Shown here: piece by piece, positions 16,441-25,141 of the stretch | Numbering within the stretch: the first letter of the stretch is position 1 | Layout of the letters: each line of letters opens with the position of its first letter | Notes under the pieces: generated by a model | Told to the model about the DNA's origin: nothing | The model's input: the letters and a program-made list of their open reading frames with translations, nothing else | Databases searched by the model: none | Translations under genes and position numbers: made by a program | Assembly: GCA_003477405.1 (NCBI GenBank) | Contig: QUDE01000006.1 | Location: 1 to 64,000, forward strand | DNA length: 64,000 bases | Source: Ruminococcaceae bacterium AM07-15 | Lineage (GTDB): Bacteria; Bacillota; Clostridia; Oscillospirales; Butyricicoccaceae | Direction of reading: 5' to 3'

Positions 16441-16782
16441 TTATTCCCACTCCTTCCACACATCGGGCTGATAGCCCACCGTCGCCTTTTTGCCGTTGCG
16501 GACAATGGGAGTCTTGAACAGCCCGGGGTTTTCCAGCAGGGCCTGCTCGATGTCCTCCATCCGCTCCAGGTAGGCAATGTGCAGTTCTTCGTATTCCCGG
16601 CTCTTTTCGTCCAGCAGTGGTTTCAGTCCTCCCACCGCGCTTTTGACGCTGCGCAGCTCGCCCTGGCTCATACCGTAGCGGGCCACATCGATATCCTGAA
16701 ACTTCACCCGCCGCTCTTTGAAATAGCGCTGGGCTTTTTTGGTGTCAAAGCACTTGCTCTTGCCAAAAATCTGTATATTCAT
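16441..16782 (-). CDS. ArsC/Spx-family thioredoxin-fold protein
   Basis: A 113-residue protein with a thioredoxin-like fold and a single N-terminal cysteine (FGKSKCFDTKKAQRYF). The second cysteine of true Spx CXXC is absent and the arsenate-reductase Arg triad is not clear, so it is better called ArsC-like (YusI/YffB type). Start at MNIQIFG, with GTGAGG upstream. First gene of the run to 13959. Confidence 0.8.
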   Translation of the reverse strand: MNIQIFGKSKCFDTKKAQRYFKERRVKFQDIDVARYGMSQGELRSVKSAVGGLKPLLDEKSREYEELHIAYLERMEDIEQALLENPGLFKTPIVRNGKKATVGYQPDVWKEWE

Positions 16783-16827
16783 GGTTTGCCTCACTTCTTT
16801 CCTGGATTCCATCCCAGTGTAGCATAA

Positions 16828-16858
16828 AACCGCCGCCTTCGTAAAGAGGGCGGCGGTT
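16828..16858 (-). terminator. Terminator of permease-amidohydrolase operon
   Basis: AACCGCCGCC/GGCGGCGGTT stem, followed by TTTAT on the minus strand, 34 nt beyond the amidohydrolase stop. Confidence 0.75.
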
Positions 16859-16891
16859 CTGTTCTCTATTTGCAGGAGAAAAGTCCGGTCG

Positions 16892-18502
16892 TTATTTCTG
16901 ATAGACCACCTTGCCCCCTACCATGGTCAGGGTCACATGGGTGTCCAGAATCTGCTCTTCGGGAATGTGGAAAATATCCTGATCCAGCATCACCAGGTCG
17001 GCCACATAACCGGGGGCCAGACGGCCCTTGGTCTGCTCTTCAAAGGCATTGTAGGCGCCGCTGATGGTGTAGTCGTCCACCGCCTGATAAATGTCCACCT
17101 TTTCTGCCGGAATCCATCCGCCGGCGGGCTGATGCTTCAGATCCTGACGGCAAACGGCGCAGTGGAGGTTTGCAATGGGGTCCAGGTCTTCCACAGGAGA
17201 GTCGGTGCCATAGGACACATGGACACCCAGCTCATTCATGGTGTGGAAAGCATAGGAGGTATTGGTCAGTTCCTGGCCCACACGATCGGCGCAGATGTGC
17301 ATATCGTAGTGGAGGAAAATGGGCTGCACCAGGGCATGGACATCCAGATCGGCAAAGCGCTGGAGCAGCGGCCGGTCGGTGATCTGGCAATGGACGATGC
17401 CATGGCGGTTGGGGTTCTTCCCATCCTTCAGCACCTTCGCATAGCTGTCCAGGCACATCTCGATGGCCTTGTCGCCAATGGCGTGGACGGCCACCTGCAT
17501 CTTGTTTTCCTCGGCCAGGGCCACCAGGCCGTCCAGATCCTCCTGGGACAGAGTGCTGATGCCCCGGGTGCCCGGCTCATCGGCGTAATCCTGGCGCATC
17601 AGGGCTGTGCGAGCGCCCAGGCTGCCGTCGGTGAACAGCTTCAGCGGCCCGATCTTCAGCCACTCGTCTCCGGTGCCGGTGCGATGGCCGTCATTGAGGA
17701 AGCGCTGGAACAGCTCTTTCTCCATCAGGCAGCACTGCATATACACCCGCAGGCTCTTCTTCTCATGAAGCAGCTTGTCATAGACCCGAAGCATGGTTTC
17801 ATAGTTTTCTCCGGCCACATCGTTGGTCTGCACGCTGGTCAGACCGTGACTGGCAGCATACTCCATGGCGGCGGCCAGGATCTCTTCCATCTTCTCTTCG
17901 TTCTCTTCAGGCAGAATGGCCTGGTTTACAATCTCCTTGGCGCTGCTCTCCCGGACGATGCCGTTGGGATGACCGTCCGCTTCCAGGTCGAACTGGCCGC
18001 CCTCCACCACCGGAGGATTCTCCCACACACCGGCCTTTTCCAAAGCCAGGGTATTGCACACCATCACATGGCCGCAGGCCCGGGTGAACAGCACCGGATG
18101 CACGGTGCTCACCTGATCCAGCAGCTGACGGGTGGGCATTGCGGGACCATCGGTGAAATAGTCCTGGTTCCAGCCCCAGCCCTCCACCGGCTCACCGGCG
18201 GGGACTTTGTGCTCTTCGATGAACTTCCGGCCGGCGTCCACCACATCCTGCTGGCTGCGGCAGCCGGACAAATCCACTCGCAGCAGATTCTGGCCCACAT
18301 GGTACAGATGCTGATGGGTATCCACAAAGCCGGGGATCACTGTTTTGCCCTGGGCGTCCATCTTCTGAGCGTCCTGGGGTGCGGCGGCCAGCACCTCTTC
18401 GTTGGTGCCAACCATCTTGATGGTGCCGTCTTCGATGAGCAGAGCCTGAGCAAAACGCTCCCGCTCCAGATACACATTGGCGTTATAAATGACAATGTTC
18501 AT
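16892..18502 (-). CDS. Amidohydrolase (YtcJ-like)
   Basis: A 536-residue metal-dependent amidohydrolase of the YtcJ/amidohydrolase-3 type. Visible: VIPGFVDTHQHLYH (metal-binding HxH near residue 65), GWGWNQDYF, KLFTDGSLGARTALM, HAIGDKAIEMCLDSY and the late YGTDSPVEDLDP. Related enzymes hydrolyse N-acyl amino acids or formamides. It is downstream of the lysine-riboswitch permease in the same operon (15-nt gap), so a lysine-derived substrate such as an N-acyl lysine is possible, but this is inference. Confidence 0.85.
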   Translation of the reverse strand: MNIVIYNANVYLERERFAQALLIEDGTIKMVGTNEEVLAAAPQDAQKMDAQGKTVIPGFVDTHQHLYHVGQNLLRVDLSGCRSQQDVVDAGRKFIEEHKVPAGEPVEGWGWNQDYFTDGPAMPTRQLLDQVSTVHPVLFTRACGHVMVCNTLALEKAGVWENPPVVEGGQFDLEADGHPNGIVRESSAKEIVNQAILPEENEEKMEEILAAAMEYAASHGLTSVQTNDVAGENYETMLRVYDKLLHEKKSLRVYMQCCLMEKELFQRFLNDGHRTGTGDEWLKIGPLKLFTDGSLGARTALMRQDYADEPGTRGISTLSQEDLDGLVALAEENKMQVAVHAIGDKAIEMCLDSYAKVLKDGKNPNRHGIVHCQITDRPLLQRFADLDVHALVQPIFLHYDMHICADRVGQELTNTSYAFHTMNELGVHVSYGTDSPVEDLDPIANLHCAVCRQDLKHQPAGGWIPAEKVDIYQAVDDYTISGAYNAFEEQTKGRLAPGYVADLVMLDQDIFHIPEEQILDTHVTLTMVGGKVVYQK

Positions 18503-18517
18503 GTTGTTTACCTCCCA

Positions 18518-19897
18518 TCAGGCGCTCTGCCGGCTGTTATACCAGCGGAAGAAATGATAGCATACAAAGCCCAGTGCGGGCACGGCCAGACCGATGATGG
18601 ATGTGACAGGGTCTTCCACCAGGGTGTTGATCATCAGGCCGATAAAGATCAGAAGGGTGATGACCACGGTCACCGGATAGCCCCAAGCCTTGTAGGGCCG
18701 CTCCAGGTCGGGCATCTTCTTGCGGAAGATGAAGACAGCGCCGATGGTCAGGGTGTTAAAGAGCATGCTGGAGAAAATAACCAGGTTTGTCAGCTGATCC
18801 AGATCCCGCACCAGCACCAGAGCAATGGAGATGATGGCCTGCACGATGAGGGAAGCTGCGGGAGTCTTGTGCTTGGGATGGAGCTTAGCAAAGGACTTGA
18901 AGAAATAGCCGTCCTTGGCCATGGCGTAATACTGCCGGGGGAACACCAGGATACAGCCGTTGAGGGAGCCGAAGATGGCGGTGGCCATGGCGATGACCAC
19001 AACGATCTGTCCGGCGCTGCCCAGCACGGTGTTGGCCACCTCGGTGCCCAGGTAAATGTCCCCGCCTTCGATCATGGAAGTGATCTGGTCGATGGGGAGC
19101 ACCCGGTACACGGCGAAATTGAACAGAGTAAAGAGCACGGTGCAGCCCACAATGGCGATAATCAAAGCCAGGGGCAGGTTCTTTTTGGGGTTGCGGATCT
19201 CTTCCGAGACGATGTTCAGGTTGGTCCAGCCTTCATAGGCCCACAGGGAAGCCACGATAGCGAAGGCGATCATGCCGATCATGCCGCCGATGGAGGGAGA
19301 CGATGCGGGAATTGGGCTGAGATCAGGGGTCTGCTTTCCGGCAAAGATGCCCAACACCAGAATCAGCAGGATGGGAGCCACCTTGGCCACCATGAAGATG
19401 TTCTGCACAATACTGCCCTGCTTGACGCCCACATAGTTGATAGCGGTCAGCAGGATGATCAGGCCGATGGCCACCAGCTTGACGGTCAGATCGCTGATGG
19501 GCACCAGAGTGGAGAAGGCCTTGGGGAATGCGATGGCGATGGCCGCAATGGACCCGGCGCCGCCCAGAAGCCAACTGGAAAAGCCGCACATAAAGCCCAC
19601 GGCGGGATGATAGGCCTCATTAAGGTACACATAACTGCCGCCGGCCTTAGGCATGGAAGCGCCCAGCTCGGCATAGCACAATCCGCCCATCAGGGAGATC
19701 AGGCCGCCCAGAATCCAGACGATGAGGGACAGGCCCATGCTCATGCCGCTGCGCTGCAGCACATAGCTGCCCAGGTAGAAAATGCCCGAGCCGATCATGA
19801 TTCCGCCGATGATACTCACGCCTCCGAAAAGGCCGATCTCCCGGCGGAAGCCGCTTCCTTCGTTGGAGACGGCGGTGTTTTGGTTCTTACTGCTCAC
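18518..19897 (-). CDS. APC-superfamily amino acid permease under a lysine riboswitch
   Basis: A 459-residue integral membrane protein with about 12 hydrophobic segments. The first shows the APC signature GGVSIIGGIMIGSGIFYLG, as in LAT/SteT-like exchangers. The GTG at 19897 is preferred since AGAGAGGAAA lies upstream; the open frame above it is inside the riboswitch terminator. Regulation by the upstream lysine riboswitch makes lysine, or a lysine/product exchange, the likely substrate. Confidence 0.85.
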   Translation of the reverse strand: MSSKNQNTAVSNEGSGFRREIGLFGGVSIIGGIMIGSGIFYLGSYVLQRSGMSMGLSLIVWILGGLISLMGGLCYAELGASMPKAGGSYVYLNEAYHPAVGFMCGFSSWLLGGAGSIAAIAIAFPKAFSTLVPISDLTVKLVAIGLIILLTAINYVGVKQGSIVQNIFMVAKVAPILLILVLGIFAGKQTPDLSPIPASSPSIGGMIGMIAFAIVASLWAYEGWTNLNIVSEEIRNPKKNLPLALIIAIVGCTVLFTLFNFAVYRVLPIDQITSMIEGGDIYLGTEVANTVLGSAGQIVVVIAMATAIFGSLNGCILVFPRQYYAMAKDGYFFKSFAKLHPKHKTPAASLIVQAIISIALVLVRDLDQLTNLVIFSSMLFNTLTIGAVFIFRKKMPDLERPYKAWGYPVTVVITLLIFIGLMINTLVEDPVTSIIGLAVPALGFVCYHFFRWYNSRQSA

Positions 19898-19944
19898 TTT
19901 GTTTCCTCTCTTTCCTTTTTGCGGATCTTCCCGCCCGCAGGGAA

Positions 19945-19975
19945 CAAAAAAAGACTGCATCTACCGATGCAGTCT
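19945..19975 (-). terminator. Riboswitch-controlled terminator
   Basis: AGACTGCAT/ATGCAGTCT stem with a 6-nt loop followed by seven T on the minus strand, just after the lysine aptamer and before the permease gene. Its position fits transcriptional attenuation when lysine is bound. Confidence 0.88.
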
Positions 19976-19996
19976 CAAGCAGCAAGAAAACACATC

Positions 19997-20151
19997 GATA
20001 GCTCCTCTGTCACAAAGACAGGAGTCCTGGTGATCTTCTCACCAGTCCCAACCAAACGCCATGTCTGGCGTCCGTTTCGGCGGTTTGGCCTTTCATCCGG
20101 GGTCACAGAATACCTTCTCACCCGGTTACTCATCCGTACCGCGCCTCTATC
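19997..20151 (-). ncRNA. Lysine riboswitch (L box) aptamer
   Basis: On the minus strand it opens with GATAGAGGCGCG and closes with GGAGCTATC (P1 GATAG/CTATC). Between these it has GAGTAA, CTGTGA, GAAAGG, GCCGAAAC, a GGACGCCA/TGGCGT hairpin, GACTGG...CCAGGACTCCTGT and ACAGAGGAG. This order and these core sequences match the lysine riboswitch. A terminator follows. Confidence 0.88.
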
Positions 20152-20170
20152 ATCTTTTGTTGTCCCGTTT

Positions 20171-20199
20171 ATCATACCACGGCCTTTCCCATTTGTAAA
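20171..20199 (-). promoter_or_regulatory. Promoter of the lysine-riboswitch operon
   Basis: Read on the minus strand: TTTACA (20194-20199), 17-nt spacer, TATGAT (20171-20176), about 20 nt upstream of the aptamer. Confidence 0.75.
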
Positions 20200-20207
20200 G
20201 CAAAACT

Positions 20208-20237
20208 TTTACAGTTTTCTTCCTTTTGTGCTATAAT
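20208..20237 (+). promoter_or_regulatory. Promoter of the pseudouridine synthase gene
   Basis: TTTACA (20208-20213), 18-nt spacer, TATAAT (20232-20237), divergent from the riboswitch promoter. Confidence 0.7.
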
Positions 20238-20331
20238 AATGCCTACCGAACACATATCAAGAGCCGAACCATTCTGTAAAACGGCTCGAAAAACCGCTTT
20301 TCTGAAACATCATCCCATAAGGAGCGCTGCC

Positions 20332-21228
20332 ATGCCGCGAAACATTTCTCACACCGTGACAAAAGAAGAAGAAGGTCGCACCATTCTCTCTTTACTCCGG
20401 GGTGTGCTGGGTTTTTCCGCCACTCAAGTGCGGCGGATGAAAGAGAGCGGAGGCATTCTGCTGGAAAACGCCCCGGCCTACACCAACCAGCGAGTCCGGG
20501 AAGGACAAGTACTTTTGTGCCGCATGGAAGAAGAACGCTCCTCCCAGAACATTCTCCCCGTCCCCGGTCCTTTGTGCATCCGCTATGAGGACAACGATCT
20601 GCTGGTACTGGACAAGCCTGCCGGGGTGCCGGTCCACCCTTCTCAGGGCCACTTCACCGACAGTCTGGCCAATTTCCTGGCCTATGAGATGGAAGAAAAC
20701 CGGAGAATCCCCTTTGTCTTTCGGGGAATCAACCGATTGGACCGGAACACCTCCGGCCTGCTCACCGTGGCCAAGCATCCCCACGCCCAGCATCTCCTTT
20801 CCCGGCAGCTGCACACCGGGGAGTTTCATCGGGAATACCAGGCCCTGGTGTGTGGAGCCGTGCGGCCTGCGGAGGGCACAGTGAATGCTCCCATTCTGGA
20901 TATTCCCGGTGTGCTTCGCCGGGTGATCTCTCCGGAAGGGGCCCCGGCAGTGACCCATTATGAAACCCTGGAAGAAGGGGGCCCCTATGCTCTGCTCCGC
21001 CTATGGCTGGAAACCGGCCGCACCCACCAGATCCGTCTGCACATGGCCCACATCGGCCATCCCCTGGCCGGTGACTTTCTCTATGGCACCGAGCTGCCTC
21101 CTCCCTGCCCCAGACACGCTCTCCATTCCAGCTGCATCCGCCTGCGGCAGCCCATCACCGGTGAAACCATCCAGGTGGAAAGCCCCCTTCCTCCCTTCTT
21201 CTCCCAACTGCTGAAAAAGGCAAAATAA
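20332..21228 (+). CDS. RluA-family RNA pseudouridine synthase
   Basis: A 298-residue protein: N-terminal S4-like segment (FSATQVRRMKESGGILLEN), then the catalytic domain with the motif GINRLDRNTSGLL, where the aspartate is the catalytic residue, and RTHQIRLHMAHIGHPLAGD. It isomerises uridine in rRNA or tRNA; the exact site is not readable. The start at 20332 is favoured by AAGGAG 7 nt upstream over an earlier in-frame ATG at 20239. Confidence 0.9.
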   Translation: MPRNISHTVTKEEEGRTILSLLRGVLGFSATQVRRMKESGGILLENAPAYTNQRVREGQVLLCRMEEERSSQNILPVPGPLCIRYEDNDLLVLDKPAGVPVHPSQGHFTDSLANFLAYEMEENRRIPFVFRGINRLDRNTSGLLTVAKHPHAQHLLSRQLHTGEFHREYQALVCGAVRPAEGTVNAPILDIPGVLRRVISPEGAPAVTHYETLEEGGPYALLRLWLETGRTHQIRLHMAHIGHPLAGDFLYGTELPPPCPRHALHSSCIRLRQPITGETIQVESPLPPFFSQLLKKAK

Positions 21229-21231
21229 AAC

Positions 21232-21263
21232 AAAAAGGGCTGACCCTTCGGTCAGCCCTTTTT
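21232..21263. terminator. Bidirectional terminator
   Basis: GGGCTGACC/GGTCAGCCC with A5 before and T5 after. Shared by the pseudouridine synthase (plus) and the convergent glycine reductase operon (minus). Confidence 0.92.
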
Positions 21264-21284
21264 CATCCTCAGAAAGAGGAATTT

Positions 21285-22442
21285 TTACTGCACATACCCA
21301 GCTTCTTTCAGCAGGGCGATGGACTTCTCCAGGTTGGCGTCGGAAACCAGGACAACAGGACCGGTGCAGCCCATACCGCTTTCGGCATAGATCTTGTTCT
21401 TCCACAGAACATTCACCGCATCCTCCAGGTCCATGATCTCGATGCCGGCGATGGCGCCGGTGACCACTTCCTTGGGAGGAGCCACAACTTCTTCCGCCGG
21501 AGCGGCCTGCTTGTTGGCAGCAGCTTTCCGCTCCTCCAGCAGCTTCTTCAGGCCAGCCTTGTTGGCGGCAGCAAACTCTTCTTCCGCAACCTTGAAGATG
21601 TTGCCCCGCACCAGCTGAGCAGCATACTTGATAGCGCCAGCGATCACAGGAGCGCCGGAAGCACGGGAGACGATCATGACCAGACGGTCATAGCCTTCGC
21701 CGATGCCCGGGCCATAGCCATAGCCCATGGCCTCGAAGCTGCCGCCGGTGGTGTAGGAAGAGAGCATCTTCACCATGATATTGCCGGTGAGGGAGTCTGT
21801 GACCATGATGTCAGGAGAGCCTACCAGCATATCGTTGCCGCGCATGACGCAGCCGCCGTCAGCACGGGAGGACTCGGCAAAATGGATGTCATACCCATTC
21901 TCAGCCAGGGTCTTCAGAGCGCCTTCGGTCTGACGGGCGCCGTCCACATTCAGGATGCCCACAGTGGGCTCCTTCACGCCGCAGGTCTTGGCGGCGATGA
22001 TGCCGTAGATGGCATTTTTGATCATGCCTTCGATACGGTCGGTGGAAGAGGTGCCGGTGGTGGTGGCGATGAACATCTCCTTGCCCTTACCAGGGGTCAC
22101 CACCCGGCCCACGGTGGAAACACCGATGGGGAACGGATAATGCATGGTGACAGCAGCGTCCACTTCCTTGTTGGCCAGCATTTCTTCCATCTTCTTGTGG
22201 CCTTCTTCGTCGTCGGCCACTTTCACAGTGATGACGCCTTCGGCTTCCAGAGAGCCGATGTAATACACATCGATGCCCTCTTTGGCAGCCATCAGGGCGG
22301 CCTTCATGGCGTTTTCTTCGCCATGCTCACTGCCCATACCGGTGAGAGCTACCTTGGGGCGCTTGCCGAAGCTGCCGGTCTCCAGGCCCTGGGCGATCTC
22401 CATGAAGGTATTGGCAATGGTCTTTTCAATAAACTTAGACAT
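21285..22442 (-). CDS. grdD: Glycine reductase complex component C, alpha subunit
   Basis: A 385-residue GrdD, PlsX-like. With GrdC it forms protein C, which takes the carboxymethyl group from selenoprotein A and releases acetyl phosphate. Visible: KVALTGMGSEHGEENAM, IGVSTVGRVVTPGKGKEM and a Cys near the C-terminus in ESGMGCTGPV, the likely thioester site. An Ala/Lys/Pro-rich linker (about residues 300-325) is typical. Last gene of the operon, ending at the bidirectional terminator. Confidence 0.95.
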   Translation of the reverse strand: MSKFIEKTIANTFMEIAQGLETGSFGKRPKVALTGMGSEHGEENAMKAALMAAKEGIDVYYIGSLEAEGVITVKVADDEEGHKKMEEMLANKEVDAAVTMHYPFPIGVSTVGRVVTPGKGKEMFIATTTGTSSTDRIEGMIKNAIYGIIAAKTCGVKEPTVGILNVDGARQTEGALKTLAENGYDIHFAESSRADGGCVMRGNDMLVGSPDIMVTDSLTGNIMVKMLSSYTTGGSFEAMGYGYGPGIGEGYDRLVMIVSRASGAPVIAGAIKYAAQLVRGNIFKVAEEEFAAANKAGLKKLLEERKAAANKQAAPAEEVVAPPKEVVTGAIAGIEIMDLEDAVNVLWKNKIYAESGMGCTGPVVLVSDANLEKSIALLKEAGYVQ

Positions 22443-22455
22443 GTTTCAACACCTC

Positions 22456-24000
22456 TTATTCGGCGTCAGCGTCAGCCATCAGAGTCTCAGCGAATTCCTT
22501 CATAGCCTTGGCGATCAGGCCCTTGACCTTCTCTTCGGAAACGCCTTCCTCCGCCTGGGCGCCGCTGTTGGGCTGAATGGTGAAGGAAACACCGTCAAAC
22601 AGGTTGGTCATACGGCCCAGGAACAGAGAGCCCTTACCGATGATCATAGCCCGGTTGATCTTGCCGGCCAGGATGTCCTCACGGGCAAAGCCGATGTAAG
22701 GAGCGCCGGAGGGGATGTGGCCCTGTGTGGGAGCCCAGCCCACCAGACCGTGCTTGGCGGGGAAGGAAGCCAGTTCCTTCTTGTCCAGCTCGCCGTTCTT
22801 CACAGCCAGAGCGCCGATCATCTTGTAGTTGGCCAGAGGCACATCGCCAGCGCCAGCGGGCTTTGTGATGTCGGGGTTCTGCATCTCGGGGGAGAACTTG
22901 TCCACATCGGTGATCTTCAGGCCGCCCTTAGCCAGAGGAGCGGCAACCAGGGAACCGATAACATTCTGGGGAGCGGAGCCAGTGCCAACGCAGTGACGGC
23001 CCAGCATATCCAGGTTGATTTCGGGGTTGACGCCGTCGTTGGCGCTGATAACCACAGCGAAGCCGCCCAGCACATCTTCGATAGCGGGCAGACCCTTCTT
23101 CACATGGTCCTTGCCGTTCATGCCCAGCTTAGCGGTGCAGCCGCCAGCGGTGACGATCACGGTCTTGTAGGAGCCAGCCTTGACCAGAGAAGCAGCCTCG
23201 ATCATGGCATGGGCCGGAGCAGCACAGAAGCCGCGCAGGTCGGAGCCGGAAGCGTTGACCAGGCCAGCCACTTCAGCAGCAGCCTTGGCGAAGTTGCCGC
23301 CGCCGCGCTGGTTCATATCGCCGCAAGCTTCCTCGGCGCAGTCGATGACATATTCCACATCGGCCTTGTCGATGCCGGCAGCCTTCACAGCGTGGAGCAG
23401 AGCCAGAACGCTGGAAGCCTTGCAGGCGATGTTCTCGAACATAACATGAGCGGACAGGTTCACATCCACATCGTGAGCGCGCTTGACGCAGCCCACCAGG
23501 TTGCCCATGTGGTACAGAGGCTCAGCATGCTCCTCGTCCACCAGGCGCTTGATCTCGGCGCCGTCGATACCCTCGGCCACCTTGGCCATGATATCTTCGC
23601 CGATCACAGGGTCAGCAGCCAGCTTGTCCTTTGTGGCGCTGACAAAAGCTTTATCCAGATATACCAGCTCGAACACGTCGCAGACCTGCATCAGAACCAG
23701 GAACTCGTCCTGAGGCATGATCTCACCGAACTTGCCGTAGCGCTGGGCATTTTCCATGTTTTTACCAACCCAGGGCTGCTCATGTTCGGCCAGCTCTTCC
23801 GGCGTCATGTTGCCGATGTAAGTCTGGTTGGGCATGTAGGCAACCACATCTTCATAGGAACGAATGTGGTTGGGGAGCTCCTTCAGATACTCCGAATCAG
23901 GGTTGACGATCTTCTCAGTGGTCTGGGTGGTGCCGGCGTGGAGCACCATGTCAGGGGCATGTACCAGGACATAACCCGCGCCTTTGATAACGCTGTTCAT
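22456..24000 (-). CDS. grdC: Glycine reductase complex component C, beta subunit
   Basis: A 514-residue GrdC, a thiolase/FabH-like subunit of protein C. Blocks: MNSVIKGAGYVLVHAPDMV at the N-terminus, GNLVGCVKRAHDVDVNLSAH and DCAEEACGDMNQRGG with probable active-site cysteines. Start at 24000; GAGAGG is about 12 nt upstream. Follows grdA after a 200-nt gap that holds a strong palindrome. Confidence 0.93.
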   Translation of the reverse strand: MNSVIKGAGYVLVHAPDMVLHAGTTQTTEKIVNPDSEYLKELPNHIRSYEDVVAYMPNQTYIGNMTPEELAEHEQPWVGKNMENAQRYGKFGEIMPQDEFLVLMQVCDVFELVYLDKAFVSATKDKLAADPVIGEDIMAKVAEGIDGAEIKRLVDEEHAEPLYHMGNLVGCVKRAHDVDVNLSAHVMFENIACKASSVLALLHAVKAAGIDKADVEYVIDCAEEACGDMNQRGGGNFAKAAAEVAGLVNASGSDLRGFCAAPAHAMIEAASLVKAGSYKTVIVTAGGCTAKLGMNGKDHVKKGLPAIEDVLGGFAVVISANDGVNPEINLDMLGRHCVGTGSAPQNVIGSLVAAPLAKGGLKITDVDKFSPEMQNPDITKPAGAGDVPLANYKMIGALAVKNGELDKKELASFPAKHGLVGWAPTQGHIPSGAPYIGFAREDILAGKINRAMIIGKGSLFLGRMTNLFDGVSFTIQPNSGAQAEEGVSEEKVKGLIAKAMKEFAETLMADADAE

Positions 24001-24154
24001 TTTGTTCACTGCCTCTCTACGCAATTTATTGTGGCCCCGAAGGGGCGCTTCTATGGGAATGGATCTATCATGAACGGTATAGAGTTTTCAGCAGCCGCAA
24101 TATACCCAAAGTCGTTCAGCTCTTACTTTTCCTTCGTAAGAGAGACAAAAGAAA

Positions 24155-24189
24155 ATGGTGATATGGTGATTTGATCACCATATCACCAT
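24155..24189 (-). repeat. 16-bp perfect palindrome between grdA and grdC
   Basis: ATGGTGATATGGTGAT, 3-nt loop TTG, then its exact complement. On the minus strand (operon sense) it is followed by TTTTCTTTTG, so it could end part of the transcripts after grdA or protect the grdA mRNA. Lies 13 nt past the grdA stop. Confidence 0.8.
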
Positions 24190-24201
24190 AGTTCTTAAAT
24201 C

Positions 24202-24675
24202 TTAGAGATATTTGCAGTACTGTTCTCTGATACTGCTCATTTCGTTGACGATGTCGTCCACATCCAGAACCATCTCCATCATAGAGATCTGGTCCTCGTA
24301 GACCTGCTCATCAACTTCGGCTTTAATCTCAGGCTCGCAAATGTGATAAACCGTGAGTCCCAACGAGACTCCTGTCAACGGACCTGCGAAAGTGGGGTCG
24401 CCGGCTGTAACAGTCTCCGCGGCCAGGCCGGAAGCCTCGCCCTCGGCAGCGCCCAGCAGAACAACAATGTTCTCTGCGCCATACTGCTCAGCAAACTCCT
24501 TCACTCTCTTCTGATTTTCCAGGTCCATTGCGCCAGCGGCGGTTCAGACGAAGCACTCCGTAGAGGAGAAGACTACTTCTGCGCCCGCAGTCTTCGCGCA
24601 TTCTTCAATCGCGGGACCTGGGATACCATCTCTATCGCCGATGATGATAACCTTCTTACCGGACAATATACTCAT
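24202..24675 (-). CDS. grdA: Glycine reductase selenoprotein A (in-frame UGA = Sec44)
   Basis: A 157-residue selenoprotein if the UGA at 24544-24546 is read as Sec. The N-terminal half ([19 protein letters not shown]) and [18 protein letters not shown] match GrdA, with the CFVU motif around Sec44. It carries the carboxymethyl-selenoether from protein B to protein C. The start ATG has AGAAGGAGGT upstream. A CGCC-gct-GGCG hairpin just after the UGA is a modest SECIS candidate. A conventional reading would wrongly split or shorten this gene. Confidence 0.96.
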
Positions 24676-24730
24676 GGCTCTACCTCCTTCTCATAGATTT
24701 TTTATATGGACAGCTTTCGCTGCCCCGTTG

Positions 24731-24760
24731 AACGCTTCCCGGCTTTTGGCCGGGAGCGTT
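24731..24760 (-). other. Intercistronic hairpin between trxA and grdA
   Basis: AACGCTTCCCGGC/GCCGGGAGCGTT stem with a single bulge and a 5-nt loop. No T-run follows, so it is more likely a processing or stability element than a terminator. Confidence 0.55.
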
Positions 24761-24793
24761 TAACGCAGGGACAAATCAGAGGATCAAGAGCAC

Positions 24794-25111
24794 TTAGATG
24801 TGCTTTTTGATCATCTCTTCGATGCTCTCAGCAGTGCAGTCTTCCTTGACCAGCACATCGATCTGAGCACCGTTCTCATAGATCGCCATGACGGGCAGAC
24901 CCATAACCTTCTGAGCGATAGCCAGTCTGCGGGCCTTTGTGGTGTTCAAAGCGCAGAACTTCATCTTGTCGCCATAGGTCTCAGCATACTGATGCACGAA
25001 GGGCATCAGAGCGGCGCAGGGCACGCAGCCATCGCCATAGAAATCGACGAACACTTTGCCTTCGGCCTTCAGAACTTCAGCTTCGAAGTTTTCTTTTGTC
25101 AGCTCAACCAT
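24794..25111 (-). CDS. trxA: Thioredoxin of the glycine reductase system
   Basis: A 105-residue thioredoxin with the active site Cys29-Val-Pro-Cys32, preceded by Gly instead of the usual Trp (GDGCVPC), a variant typical of Grd-linked thioredoxins. It passes electrons from TrxB to selenoprotein A. Cytoplasmic. AAGGAGG lies before the ATG, 30 nt after trxB. Confidence 0.94.
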   Translation of the reverse strand: MVELTKENFEAEVLKAEGKVFVDFYGDGCVPCAALMPFVHQYAETYGDKMKFCALNTTKARRLAIAQKVMGLPVMAIYENGAQIDVLVKEDCTAESIEEMIKKHI

Positions 25112-25141
25112 TGGAATATCCTCCTTGTATGTTGTGTAAAA

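Noticed and set aside
19997..20151. T-box leader before the permease
   Set aside because: No T-box TGG-ACC sequence or specifier loop; the lysine aptamer core blocks fit in order.
16937..20236. 1099-codon open frame on the plus strand opposite the amidohydrolase and permease
   Set aside because: It lies antisense to two well-supported genes and a riboswitch, has no ribosome binding site or family, and reflects third-position GC bias.
24544..24546. Apparent nonsense codons in grdA, grdB and selD as pseudogenes
   Set aside because: All are TGA at the known Sec positions, the downstream frames stay conserved, and the whole Sec machinery is present.
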